From the NCBI GenBank assembly GCA_013368315.1, contig JAACJM010000183.1:1-64000 (forward strand): DNA of 64,000 bases. The letters are read 5' to 3'. A program made the position numbers and the translations under genes. The notes below the pieces were generated by a model. That model had not been told where the DNA came from. It was given only the letters and a program-made list of their open reading frames with translations, and did not search any database. Below are positions 35,070 through 46,600 of this stretch, in pieces (the first letter of the stretch is position 1; every line of letters starts with the position of its first letter). The stretch comes from Tetrapyrgos nigripes (Eukaryota > Basidiomycota > Agaricomycetes > Agaricales > Campanellaceae).

Positions 35070-35525
35070 AAACCCGATCAAACCCACAGACGAGCGTGAT
35101 CATCACCATCAACAACTTCTGGAACGGTGACCTCAATTGAACCGATGAAGGAGAACTGTAGGTCATTGATGTGATAGCGACGAGTTTCCAAGTGAAGATA
35201 GTAAAAGCTTACTGTTGGTACTCTCTCCTCCTTTGCGAAGTACGATCTGCCCAACGGCGTGGGTGATTTGGTTGAAGCGTTGGAAGTATCCCGAACAACA
35301 TTCTAGCCTTAAAATACCATCGATGAAATACCCGTAGTGGCATCCACCAAGTGCCGTTTCTCTGCTGCCCAATGACCCAAACGTCTCCTTCAACGGGGGA
35401 CCGTGTGATGGGGGGCACAAAGACATCCAACGCCGCTCGTTCCTTGACGTTGACGGGAGTGGTGAATGCTGCAGAAGAGGCACGAGCATGGTGCTGAAAG
35501 TGGCAAGCTTGTTGAAACTGAGCAT
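35070..35525 (-). pseudogene. KNH/Kre9-like secreted wall protein relic
   Basis: The family comprises small secreted or GPI-anchored Ser/Thr-rich proteins whose Ig-like domain is related to yeast Kre9/Knh1 (cell-wall beta-glucan assembly). From the ATG at 35525 a signal-peptide-like MLSFNKLATFSTMLVP is followed in another frame by ALDVFVPPIT...GDVWVIGQQRN, the domain start. Past further frame damage come QIVLRKGGEST, an intron (about 35213-35163) and GSIEVTVPEVVDGDD, the domain end. At least two frameshifts separate these blocks, so the gene is dead. It lies 320 bp from the truncated aldo-keto reductase copy. Confidence 0.65.
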
Positions 35526-35844
35526 GATCGTAAACTTGAACCCTATCACCTCATAGCATCCGGTGCCAGTCGATGGCCTGAGCAACCCGAAAATCCCACT
35601 GTAGGATTTGTCAGATACGCAATAGTGGCAACGCATAACAACGCATGAGACTGGCATCCTGGCATAAGGAAAGCAGGAAAACATATGAGCAAAGCATCTC
35701 GGCATGAAGAAAGTTATATAATGACACAATGGCACTACAATCTACGATGAACATTTCATCAATAGAAGCAAAGTTGCATAAAGCAACATGTGGGAAGTAA
35801 CACGACAGGAAGGAACAAATGACGAGAGGGACCTTCATCGGCAA

Positions 35845-36699
35845 CGGCGAGTGATATCCCGCTCGAATGAACGGTCAGTGATACCCCATTTGCCTTGGTA
35901 GATGGCGAAAGGAGTCTTGCCGTAGGCCCTGGCGTATTGATTGGCTTGAGAGACAACCCAAGCAGGTGTATCGGAAACGCCCTAGGATGACGTTAGTGGA
36001 CAGCATACAAAGTCAAGAACGCTGTTGGCACTCACCAAGTACAAGACCTTTCCCTAGACCACCAGGTTATGCAAGCTGTCCATGATCTCCTCAATGGAGG
36101 TGTCAAAGTCCCACCAGTGGACGTAAAGAATATCGATGTAATCGGTCTTGAGCTTGCTCAAACTGTGCTTTAAGGAAATATGCATGGATTTCGTACTGTT
36201 TCCGACGTAGTTAGCGGTTTGCTTGATGTTGGGATCGACGACTTTGTAGCAGGTGGTATACTACGAAATAGACATATGAGCGCTTGATCTAGATTCAAGA
36301 CTCACCTTGGTAGCCAAAACAATCTGCTCACGGTTGTTCCTCGCCTCCATCCATTCACCGATGAACTCCTCTGACGTCTCATCCTGGCTATATACAAACA
36401 TGGCGAGCGAGGTGAAGTCGTCGGTACACATGCATATCCCAAACGCCAAAACCGCCTTACTAGTTATTAGATGTATCAATGAAATTGCTCCCCTTCTCGA
36501 AATACACGTCCATGAGCTTGAAGCTATCCTCCTTGGACATTGAGCCCATAAAGCTGTTCTACTTGTCTCCGATGCTCATAGCTCCAAGGACAAGTGGAGA
36601 CACGCGAACGCCTGCACGGCTGGAGAGAACGCGTAGGACTCCCAGAGAGGTGGGCGGTTTGGGGTGAGGTTCGAATGGGTGTTGACGGTCGGAAGGCAT
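35845..36699 (-). pseudogene. Truncated inverted duplicate of the aldo-keto reductase
   Basis: Reads from an ATG at 36699 through exons 1-4 of the gene at 23625 with the same intron positions, then stops near 35845 at the end of exon 4. It lacks the cofactor-binding C-terminal third. It shares the nonsense codon TAG (reverse complement at 36054-36056) with the first copy. It has a further stop in exon 1, where GDKWNS has become GDK-stop-NS (TGG to TAG). Homology also covers the promoter (TATA box near 36757) and upstream sequence to about 36990, so the duplicated block is about 1.15 kb. Confidence 0.88.
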
Positions 36700-37110
36700 G
36701 ATGATGGTGGTAGATGTCTGAGAGAAGACTGGGAAAACTATGCCCAGAATGTGCTCCTATTTATACAGAAGTGACTTCATCGATTTCTCTTGAGAATGTA
36801 ATGTCAATGATCCTCAAGACTAGAAAGGAAATCGGGGAAAGTGGTTAGTAAGTGAAGCTAGCGAAGACTCACGCAAGGTGACACACGCGCGCGTACGTCC
36901 ATAGAAGTTATCCGACTGAAAACTGTGTTAGTACCTAGGATTTCGGAGAGAAGGTTGTTGTCTCATACACTGATACAGTATGCCAGTGCGGAGGAGGAGG
37001 AGGAGTGTATTACCGGGCTGGGAAAGCTTGAAAGTTACGAGGCCCTTTAAAATAACTTCGAAAAATTTCCCAAGGGTTCAGTCTCCCACCCCTTTCCATT
37101 AATTTCATTA

Positions 37111-37772
37111 CACGCCGAAAAGGGACAAATTTCCGCTCGATGGATATGTGACCGGATATGTGTACGAAAATGAGATATATTGGGAAAGTAGATATAAATA
37201 CAAAAAGATGATGTATCCGTAGACTAGATATCTGAACAGAAAGCCAATATATCTGGAAGTCTTTTGGTACATTTGATTGGTGCACAGACACATGGCATAT
37301 CGAATGTATGGAAAAAAGTACAAAAAGACCTCATATCGAGGCTCCGGACATGGTCACGGACATGGGTCCGAAAAGACAATAAATCCGGCTTCCAGATATG
37401 AGTCCCAATAGTTCATATGTCCGTTGAACGGATAGGTGGATTCTGGCCTATCCGTTCAACGGACATATGAACTATTGGGACCCATATCTGGAAGCCGGAT
37501 TTATTGTCTTTTCGGACCCATGTCCGTGACCATGTCCGGAGCCTCGATATGAGGTCTTTTTGTACTTTTTTCCATACATTCGATATGCCATGTGTCTGTG
37601 CACCAATCAAATGTACCAAAAGACTTCCAGATATATTGGCTTTCTGTTCAGATATCTAGTCTACGGATACATCATCTTTTTGTATTTATATCTACTTTCC
37701 CAATATATCTCATTTTCGTACACATATCCGGTCACATATCCGTCGAGCGGAAATTTGTCCCTTTTCAGCGTG
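37111..37772. repeat. 660-bp near-perfect palindrome (foldback element)
   Basis: The left arm (about 37111-37436) is followed by a short spacer (TGGATTCTGG, 37437-37446) and its reverse complement to 37772. At the centre GTTCATATGTCCGTTGAACG faces its complement. The outer tips are CACGCCGAAAAGGG and CCCTTTTCAGCGTG, flanked by TTA on both sides (37108-37110 and 37773-37775). Differences between arms are few (for example CTCGATGG versus CCGTCGAG). It looks like a foldback MITE or a hairpin-derived insertion. The apparent coding frames inside are mirror images and not genes. Confidence 0.9.
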
Positions 37773-37775
37773 TTA

Positions 37776-38221
37776 CCAATCTCTTCTCGACTCAGTCTGG
37801 ACCAGGTCCAACTTCAACCAATCGGACCGTTGACGTCGACAGCCGCGTCGATGCCAAGCAGCCTTCACACCTCACTTACTGCCGCTCAAGCTTCCAAAGC
37901 ACTTCTGCCTTCGCTCAAGCTCTCAAGCTCGTCGACGTGAAACACCCAGGCCCATCAACCAACAGGACAAGCTTCAGACGCGTTTTCCCTCCCTTAGCAG
38001 ACCTCAAAAGTTATCAAGAACCGCTAAAACATGCCCTCTGTGAAATCTTTGGCCAGCGCAAATCGCCAGTTTCTATTTTCCTGGACAACTGGAAACAGCC
38101 CCTGTCGAAGACCTACGTATATATACACTGGGCCCTTTCTGCATTCTACGCCGTCCGTCAATCCAACAAATCAATCCACCGAGCCCTTGTTATCGTTCCC
38201 TCTTCCTCTTTATACGCTTGA
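37776..38221 (+). CDS. Unrecognised open frame beside the palindrome
   Basis: A frame continues from the palindrome to a stop at 38219-38221 with a mixed composition (YQEPLKHALCEIFGQRKS, FLDNWKQPLSKTYVYIHWAL). Just beyond, in the same strand, codons for QALKDYEVVMFEKGRVLVER and EVDWVKWINYL look like a continuing conserved sequence broken by stops. It may be a gene relic cut by the palindrome. I cannot name it. Confidence 0.25.
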
Positions 38222-38885
38222 AAACCTGTCCTGTGGAACCACGGAATGAGTGTGCAGGCGTTGAAGGATTATGAGGTGGTTATGTTCGAGAAGGGGAGGG
38301 TGTTGGTAGAGAGGTGAAAGAAGTGTGCTAGCAGTAAGGAGGTGAGGGATATGGAGGTGGATTGGGTAAAGTGGATTAATTATTTGAGGTGCGTCCTCTT
38401 CCTGGATTGGTTGCAAATAGGCTCGATCTTATGAGTGAAATGGCGCATAGGCGTACTATATATCATTGCCCGTTTCCTCTTCGATTCATTACTCTCTTCA
38501 CCTTGTCACATATGCCTATCATTTTGTCTTACCTTTCTACTTAACGTTCTCTATCTCTATCTCTCTCTTTCTTCAATTGGTCTATTCCTTTATCAATCCT
38601 TTATTTCTTTTACATCCACTTAGGGTTAACCCTACCCTAACCCTAAGACTCGGATATCACACGTGTGAAACATGTGACTGACGCGTCGCAAGTCGCGATG
38701 CGTTCCTCGTATTATAAAGTCCTTGGGCATTTCACCACGTGAAGTACTAGACATTTACCTGAAATCAAGACCACATATGTAGGAAAGATTCACGTCATTA
38801 ATGTCCTCAAGCAACTACATACATACACCCACTCCATACAAAAAGAATGCTCTTGTTCACTTCGTCGAGATCCACATTGCAATCC
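38222..38885. other. No intact gene; telomere-like tract
   Basis: Contains the possible relic continuation noted for 37776-38221, a pyrimidine-rich stretch (38470-38620) and the telomere-like tract at 38619-38646. The segment from about 38695 is the duplicated 3' flank of the PLC-like genes. Confidence 0.45.
38619..38646. repeat. Interstitial telomere-like tract
   Basis: TTAGGGTTAACCCTACCCTAA followed by CCCTAAG: one TTAGGG unit facing about three CCCTAA units. TTAGGG is the usual fungal telomere unit. The inverted arrangement resembles a head-to-head join or insertion of telomeric DNA at a break, but the tract is too short to be certain. Confidence 0.5.
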
Positions 38886-38889
38886 AAGC

Positions 38890-40333
38890 TCAAATCCCGT
38901 TCAACATATCAACAGCCGCCATACCCTGCCCTAAATTCACATAATCAAGCATGACAAAGTTCGGTGCAACTCCTCCGGCTAGTGATTGGCAACCGAACGC
39001 GTCGGCGAGGATTCTAGCATATGTGCATGTAGCGGTGTAAAGGTCAAAATTTCTCTGCTCAATATCTAAAGCACCAGAATAACTTACGAAGCCACGCTAT
39101 TCGTGGTTGGAGCGTCTCCCGGGTCGCTAATAAGGACTCCCGTATCAAATAGGTTGATGTCGAGATTATGGTTGAGCATGCTGAGGTGGTCTTCAGTCGA
39201 CAACGGGCCTTGGATACGGTCAACGGAACATGGGAAGCTGGGGTCAGTAGAGTCGAATGGAGGCTCCCATAGCTGCATATCAGAGCAATTAGAATATGAC
39301 TTCTGCATAGACTCGGGGAACGACAAAGTTAACACTCGCCATCGTAAACTCTGGCAGAATAAAATCAACGCTTCCATCTGCACCGGCGTCCATGAATACG
39401 ATGACACGTTTTCCACTATCAATGAGTTCTCCGAGAGTCGGCCATTCGAAACGTTTCATGGGTTGGTGAGGAGGAACATAGGTGAAGGGAGTGACACCTG
39501 TAAGTAGGAAGGGCATCAATTTTATGAGTATAATTGTCAATGAAGGTTGCAGGTATACGCACCGGAGTTGTCAAAAGCAGGCTTCCACATATCTGTGAGC
39601 GACAGTCCCTCGGGATTGGTGAAAAGAAGGGTAAGGACTTCATTAGGGTTGGCATCCAGGAACGTCTTAACCTGGGAAAGATAGTCGACGACAAGGCCTC
39701 CATCGAACAGGTCCTAGTAAATTGCGACGCGACACAGGTATGAAAGGTTCAGTGATGAGATGGTGATAAATTTATTCTACATACGCAACCTGTGGTACAC
39801 AGGTGGAAGAAAACAAAAATAGAATCAGTCATTCGTATCAAAAGGCCGCCAGATCGTGGAAGACGTACTGGTATGACAGAAATGTAGCTCCCCGTCATTC
39901 CTGTAAGTGCAGTCTCCATCAGCACCTTAAACAGAGACATCCAAATCGCAACAACAACACACTCGTGGGCTTGAGACTGTAAAAATCGTACTCCCAAGTT
40001 GAGCTGACTCGGGATATCCACCTCTTGATCTCTGGCCACTGTTCCAATTCCCATGAATATCATGCCAAGGAAGGGAAAACGTCATCACCACGCACGTGCA
40101 AGAGGATTCTCGCTGAAAAACGCAGAATCATGAGATCCCAGGAAGGTCGTGTTTCCATACGGCTTGGCACATAATTGGGCGTGTCCATTACAAACCGTGG
40201 CTCTGAAAACAGGTGATAAGTAACATGCAGGTCACTGGGAGTCCTCAGTGAAGTACCTTTTGCTTGGTAACGCAGCTCCAAGGGCACCAGAGATAGCAGA
40301 GAGCGCTAAAGCGGCTTGGAAAGCAACGAACAT
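38890..40333 (-). CDS. Secreted PLC-like phosphodiesterase, copy A
   Basis: TIM-barrel phosphodiesterase of the PI-PLC X-domain type, secreted; substrate unknown. About eight introns. Exon 1 (from ATG 40333) encodes the signal peptide MFVAFQAALALSAISGALGA. Exon 2 has CNGHAQLCAKPYGNTTFLGS and HDS with the catalytic His-Asp pair. The next exons have DQEVDIPSQLNLGVRFLQSQ and AHE, then NDGELHFCHTS (second His). They are followed by LFDGGLVVDYLSQVKTFLDA, NPEGLSLTDMWKPAFDNSG, VIVFMDAGADGSVDFILPEF, FPCSVDRIQGPLS and LMLNHNLDINLF-type sequence. The C-terminus is GGVAPNFVMLDYVNLGQG...LNGI, with the stop at 38890-38892. I see no break. It is the first of three tandem copies. Confidence 0.82.
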
Positions 40334-40339
40334 TGTAGA

Positions 40340-41257
40340 CTGTTGCACGTCAGCGAAGGACGCTATAAACCCAGTGGAGACGGCCTCGAGAAGGGAGGGC
40401 GAGGGCAATAAGAGCTTGGAGACACTATCAGGGCTTTATATCGTCGCTATTCACGTTCCATGTGGTCGAAGGTCAAGAAGATCACTGCCAATGCGGTTGC
40501 GAGTGACCCACGTTTTTCCAAAATTGTTTGGTAAAAACGTCCAAATTAAACATCGCCATCGTTGCCCAGGTGGCAATTGTTGGCAACAGCAAGCCAACAG
40601 CATCCAATTCAGATGATTGCTACACGAGAGCCTAAAATACCAATAAAGTAAAATTGGCAATATTCAGACTATTTTAAGCAGTACTCAAGAGGACCTACTG
40701 TACTTCATCTTTCCAACAAACTTGAGGCAAATTTCAGGTTAAAATAAATAGTAATCGTAACCCTCACATCATGCTCTTTTCTGGAGAGGAATGGGTTTAG
40801 GAGCAACGAAGGAGTTGTAGGGCGTCTTCAAGAGTGCAGGTAGATGGTTTTTGGCACTGTGTGTCGCGCAAGGAGTCAGAAAATGGCGGTGAAGAGAAGC
40901 CACGAACAACGTACTTACTTTGCTTCAGCCATAGTCTACGTCGAGATTGAGAGAAGAGGAAGTCGGAATGAAAAAGACTAAGGAGAGCGTCTAAAAAGAC
41001 TTGGAATGGATTTCGTAGACAAACACAAGAAAGAAAGGAGGTCACGACGCGTTCCTCGTGAAAGTCCTTGTGCATTCCATCACTTGAAGTGCTAGAAACC
41101 TGACTTCAGGACCACATACTAGCAAATATTCATGTCATTATAGATAGATAGATAGATGATGTCGTGAACAAACTACATACGTGCACCCACTCAATACCCA
41201 AATAGCTCAAGCTTTCACTGTTGCTTCTTCACCGTTCAAATCACTTGCAATCTAAGT
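40340..41257. repeat. Spacer between PLC copies A and B (duplicated)
   Basis: No gene. AGGACCTACTGTACTTCATC (40690) with AACTTGAGGCAA recurs at 50050. TTGGAATGGATTTCGTAGAC (40999) recurs at 51370. The block CGTTCCTCGT, AAGTCCTT, GAAACCTGACTTCAGGACCA (about 41050-41120) recurs near 51420 and, diverged, near 38700. The spacer was copied along with the genes. Confidence 0.7.
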
Positions 41258-42692
41258 TCAATACCCATTCAACCTGTCCACGGCCGCTTTGCCCTGCCCT
41301 ACATTCACCCAATCAAGCATCACAAAGTTTGGCGCAACTCCTCCAGCGAGTGGTGCGCAACCGTTCGCGTCGGCAAGGATTCTAAGTAGCATATATCAAG
41401 TCAAAAATCTCTCTTCTCAATATGTAAAGCACCAGAATAACTTACGAAGTTATGCCATTTGTTGTTGAAGCGTTTTCCCTGTCGCCCATAAGGATCGCAT
41501 TAAATAGGTTGATGTCGAGATTATGGTTGAGCATGCTGAGGTGGTCTTCAGTCGACAACGGACCATCGATACTGTGAACAGAACAGGGGAAGCTGGGGTC
41601 GGTAGGGTCGGTTGGAGGTTCCCATAGCTGCATGTCAGAGCAGTTAGAATATGACCTCTGCATAGACTCGGAGAACGACGAGGTTATACTCACCATTGGC
41701 AACTCTGGCAGAATAAAATCAACGCTTCCATCTGCACCGGTGTCCATGAATACGATGACACGTTTTCCACTATCAATGAGTTCTCCAAGAGTTGGCCATT
41801 CAGAGCGTTTCATGGGTTGGTGAGGAGGGACGTAGATGAAGGGAGTCAAACCTGTAAGTAGGAAGGCATGCATCCACTTTTATGTGTACATTTGTGAATG
41901 AGGATTGCATGTATACTCACCGGAGTTGTCAAAGGCAGGCTTCCACAGATCTGTGAGTGATGGTCCCTCGACGCGGTTGATGAACAGAAGGGTGAGGACC
42001 TCGTTAGGGTTGGCGTCTAAGAATGTCTTGACCTGGGAAAGGTAGTCGGCGCCGACAAGGCCTCCATCGAAGAGTATCTAGTAGATTACGAAGCGACACA
42101 TGCACGAAAGGTTTAGTGATGGGAGATGGTAATAAATTCACTCTACATACGCAACCTGTGGTACGAAAATGAAATAGCATCAGTCATGGATGAAAGGTCG
42201 CCAGATCGTGGAAGACGTACTACTATGACAAAAATGTAGCTCGCCGTCCTTCCTGGAACAAAGTAAGTGTAGTCCTCGTCAGCAGCTTGAGCAGAGATAT
42301 CAAAATCACAACAACGAACTCGAGACCCTGCGACTGCAAAACACGTACACCCAAATCGAGCTGACTGGGGATATCCACCTCTTGAGATCTGGCCGCTGTT
42401 CCCATTTACATCAACGTTACCATCATGCCAATACTATCATCACCACCCACTTGCAAAAGGATCATTGCTGACAAACCAAGAATAATGAGATCCCAGGAAG
42501 GTCGTGTTTCCATACGGCCTGCTGCACAATTCGGCGCGTCCATTACAGACCTTGGCACTATAACAGATGGTAAGTAACACTGTGCGGGTGACTGGGAGCC
42601 TCAGTGAAGTACCTTTTTCTATGTGATGCAGCTCCAAGAGAACCAGATATAGCAGAGAGCGCTAGAGCGATGTGGAATGCAACTCGAAACAT
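41258..42692 (-). CDS. Secreted PLC-like phosphodiesterase, copy B, altered active site
   Basis: Paralogue of copies A and C with the same exon layout, signal peptide (MFRVAFHIALALSAISGSLG) and C-terminus (NFVMLDWVNVGQGKAAVDRL, stop at 41258-41260). Two conserved positions differ. The His-Asp pair in GSHDSAF of A and C is GSHYSWF here, so the Asp that pairs with the catalytic His in PI-PLC-type enzymes is lost. QSQAHE is QSQGLE. The second His (LHFCHSS) is kept. Coding frames remain open as far as I can follow, so a protein with reduced or changed activity is possible. The DUF6589 element lies about 650 bp upstream of its start. Confidence 0.75.
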
Positions 42693-43338
42693 CGTAGACA
42701 GTTGCACGTCAGGCGAAGTATACTATGTACGAAGTGCAGACGCCCTTGAGAAGGGGAAGGAAGAGGACAAGATGAGACATCAGGGTCATATATTGTCGCT
42801 TTTCAGTGTTCTCGTTCCATATATTCTACACGTCGCGAACTCTGGCAAAATTATTTCAATGAAGATGTTTGCTCCCATACAAATTGACGTCAGTTCACGA
42901 CGTGTAGAATGTAATATGGACGGCAGGGGTCGACATACTTTGGTCCTTAGTCTATTTTTAGGCGAACATGAATGTATACTAACACTAAGTGAACTAATAA
43001 ATGTCGAATAAAAACTTTCGCAAAGAACGAGTCCTTTTAAAGGGCCTCGTAACGGGGCGTAGCTCACTTCTAGTGTCAAAATAGTATCATTTTGTAAACA
43101 TTGTAAACAACACGGGAGACCCACGGGGATTCATTTTTTTAACCCGTCCCCGCGCCCGCCCGATCCTGCGCCCGCTGATACGACTGCAAGTTGTACACCC
43201 TGTAAAATCGGGATGATTATAGTGGCGGCGGAGTATGGCCGCTAGCGGCAAGGGTCGAACCAAGGTCGAACCTTTGTTTGAGTAGTAAAAGTCCTTAGTC
43301 AATGGCACTGGTTTGGCGTTCAATGTACTTGAGAGTAC
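42693..43338. other. Upstream region of PLC copy B; fragment of the GC-rich MITE family
   Basis: No gene. At 43108-43175 CACGGGAGACCCACGGGGAT and TTTTAACCCGTCCCCGCGCC resemble one end of the hAT MITE at 1457. The palindromic word CTTTTAAAGGGCCTCGT lies at 43032. Confidence 0.45.
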
Positions 43339-43515
43339 TAGACTCGAACCACTCTCACTGTGTACACTTTGATGACGGTCGATCAAAAGTGTCAGCGTAG
43401 CGACTGGAGGGAAATCCCACACTTTTGTGAGGTCGCGGAAAAATCACGTGCTTGTTTTGACTTCAACAAAATTCTCCTCATCCCGAAAAAAACTTGCTCC
43501 ATTTTTCGAGCTTTG
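43339..43515 (+). repeat. Left terminal inverted repeat of the DUF6589 element
   Basis: Pairs in reverse complement with 49848-50021. The best-conserved blocks are the tip TAGACTCGA, GTCGATCAAA, AGCGACTGGA, CACTTTTGTGAGGTCGCG, AAATCACGTGCTTGTTTTGA, CATCCCG and AACTTGCTCC. The start codon of the DUF6589 gene lies about 160 bp inside, so this repeat probably also holds its promoter. Confidence 0.9.
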
Positions 43516-43671
43516 AGTTCTTGAGTAGTACCTAGGACGTGCAGGAAGTAAAACGAAGGACATTACCGTTTTCCGAATTTCAAAATACGCGCGTGATGTA
43601 AAGTTACGGACTAGATACTAATATAGGGGCTTGTCTCACTTTATCCTGCTGCTGTCCCTTCACGTCACGAA

Positions 43672-46600
43672 ATGTACAAAGGAAAGCGCAAGAAAGACGA
43701 CGAGAAGGCCTTCAAACCCCCTGGATCTGCACAGAGTAGTGCTAGAAGGCGTAGTACGCGACTTTCCCAACAGGTGGGATCCGAAACAGCGTCAAGCTCC
43801 CAGCCTGCGGAAACTCCATCAGGCCCATGGAGGGCTCGGCGGAGGCGTCGAGAAGATGATGTTGACCGGCAGGCTGGTCCATCTAAAAAGAGAAGAAGCC
43901 AAACTCCCGAATCACCAAAGGATTCTGAAATCCCTATTCCCCATCTATCCCCATTACCATGGTCATCCCCGCCTCAATCATCTTCACTGCCACTGCCCCC
44001 TCCACCTCCGAAAACTCCTAATAAAAGACGTCTCTTTCCACCACCGAATGGGAATTTGATTCTATCCCCATCAAAGCCCAGTCCCAGTCCCACTCGCGTG
44101 TTTCCCCAGTCTGATTCAATTGCGGATCCACATACATCTTCCTTCGTCTTTTCCAATCCAATCCAATACCCTTCCGAGAGTCCGGTGCAATCACCGGCAT
44201 CTAGTCCAAGCCCATCCGTACTGTCCAGTCCCAATCGGCCCCTAACAGGCAGACCACACACCTCGAGACATGTCCGAAATAGACGAGGTATTATGAAATA
44301 TCGGCAGACAGATGAATACAAGGAAAGGATGTTGAGAGAGAAAGCTGCGCAAGAAGCCGTAGAGCTATCCCGAAGGCTAGAGAGGAAACAGGAGCTTGAA
44401 CAGAATTTGGGCAGAGAGAAATTGAAAATGGTTGACAAAGCTCATGGGATTTTTCGAAATCTTGCAAAGCCTGAAGACGAAGGTGGACATGGATTTCAAA
44501 GTGCCAAGGACTTCTTCAATTCGCTCTTGGAGCCAGGCAGCGATAGCCAGACGACTGCGAATATCACTCGTTTAATACGATCTGATGGCGCAAAGTGGAT
44601 GGGAAAGATTGCTGATCGGCATGAGGATGCTTATCGCGGATTTGTGGACGATTATATGGCTGAGAGGATTGAAAAGGAGGGCCGAGCAATCCAGAAGTAT
44701 TTGACTCGCCAGTCTGGAATGCGAATGGCTGAGATCGTCGATGAATTTTCGTTGGAGACATTCAAGACAGAAATTCAGGCTATGGCTCCGATACTGTGGT
44801 CAGTGATGACGAGTGCTACAAATAGTGGTAGCGAGACAAGAAGAGACAAGGAGCTGGTGAGTTTACGGCATACCTTTTTGATTTTGCCACATTTCTCACA
44901 CCGAGCGTGATTGGAACAGGTTTTTGTGACAGTCTGTGCTATGTTCAGCCTTCTTCGCTCACAGAAGGCAAACAAATTTCAGATTGTGATTGGCCTTTTT
45001 CTCCTGGGATCTGGAGCCTCAAAGCGTGAGATGGAGGTCCTCGCTCACGCAGGTTTTACGATGTCATACAACACAATTGTTGATCATGTCCATTCCTTGT
45101 CCAAAGAGAACTTGGACGAAATTCGCGAACTCGTCCAAGAATTTATGTTCTCACTCCTCTGGGATAATCTCAACATCGCATTTCATATTGGAGAGCAGCG
45201 GCTTGACTCGAAAGCTCACTTCGACAGCAGTACAACATCCACACTTGTCCTCTCGTGGAATCCAATCACAAAATCACCACGGACACCATACGGCATTCTA
45301 CCTCTCGATCTAAAGCCTCCTCGCAACTCAGAAAAATTGCTGATTGACAACCCCGAGTCCCTGTTCAACTTATCACCATCAGATGCAGTTATCCTCGACA
45401 AGTGTCTGCTGTGGCAACTGAAAAGTTTGGCCATAACTCACCTCCCCGAATTCTCTCATCTATCCAGACAACTCGAGTCCTGCCCATCAGTTGATCAGAT
45501 TGAACCCCACATTACTGAGCAACATCCATTGCCGGCAATGTACATTGACGAATCCAGCTTGGATGGGACTAGTCAGGTGTACTCGGAGATCCTTCAATGC
45601 CTGAAGATCTCTGAAGAGGATCTCAAGAAACACGGACTTTTATTCATTGATGGTGATCTACTGACAGATAGTCTAATTGACAAGGTGAGTAAGTTTTCGG
45701 CGTCAAGCACTGATCTATCCAAAACTAACTATTGATCTTGAGCTTGAATCATCACGTCGTAATAACACTCAAGTACTCGATGGACTGCAAGCCGTCGTTC
45801 GGAGATTTGGATTGTTTCATTTCAAGATGGCGATATGTAGAATGGTTATCAATGAGCACTGGGGAAAGCCGAACTCCAAATGGCCTGGCGGGTTATGGTA
45901 CGAACATACCCAGCTTCTGAAAAGAAAGCCGATGATAGCAGGATGGAAGAGTAAGAAGGCAGCACCATGGAAACCTTCCCACGAACTTATCAGTATCTCG
46001 CTCCCTGCACACATCATTGATGGATTCCGGATCTTTTGCGGACGGGAAGACTTTCTCGAGTGGGCCAAGGAGGCAACAAAGGAGGAGTTTGATTGTGTGG
46101 TGCAATTAGTCTTTGACAACCTGTTCACCAGTGATGCTTACGAAGAGCAGCTTGATTGTGAGCACGACGACACTGTATTTCGAAACTCCATACTCTACAA
46201 TCACGATGCACTTCTCTATTGGATGGTTGTGACATCACTCAAGGCAGGAGACATTGGGTGAGTGGTTATACTTATGCGGAAGTGGATGATTATGATGCAT
46301 ACACCAAAGACGATGCCCAAATATGCAAGTGCGATTTTCGAGACACTTGGTCGACTTGAGTCCTTTGATCCTACTCTCAGGTAAAGTTTTTGCATCAGCC
46401 AGGCCTGTAGATATACTGATCATTATTTCAAAGGAAATTTTTCCTGCACAACTGGCTCATTAATTTAACTGGCAAGGCAGATCGTTTCAAGGAACTTGAC
46501 TTACTACAGGAACATCAGAACCTCTGGATGAAGGTATGTGCTCTGAGCCAAGGTTACACAAATTTGCACTAGTGACTTATATCTCACAGGTTGTGTATAG

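Noticed and set aside
37560..37940. Long open frames on both strands inside the palindrome (37108-37323 and 37560-37940)
   Set aside because: They are mirror images created by the inverted arms, with low-complexity Tyr/Ile/Ser content and no splice or family support.
43974..44438. Minus-strand frame of 154 codons within the DUF6589 gene
   Set aside because: It is the antisense shadow of the Ser/Pro-rich N-terminal exon, whose composition keeps the opposite frame open.
46255..46312. Intron GTGAGT...AAAG that would remove the TGA in the DUF6589 gene
   Set aside because: A donor exists at 46258, but no acceptor before the conserved KYAS block restores the reading frame.
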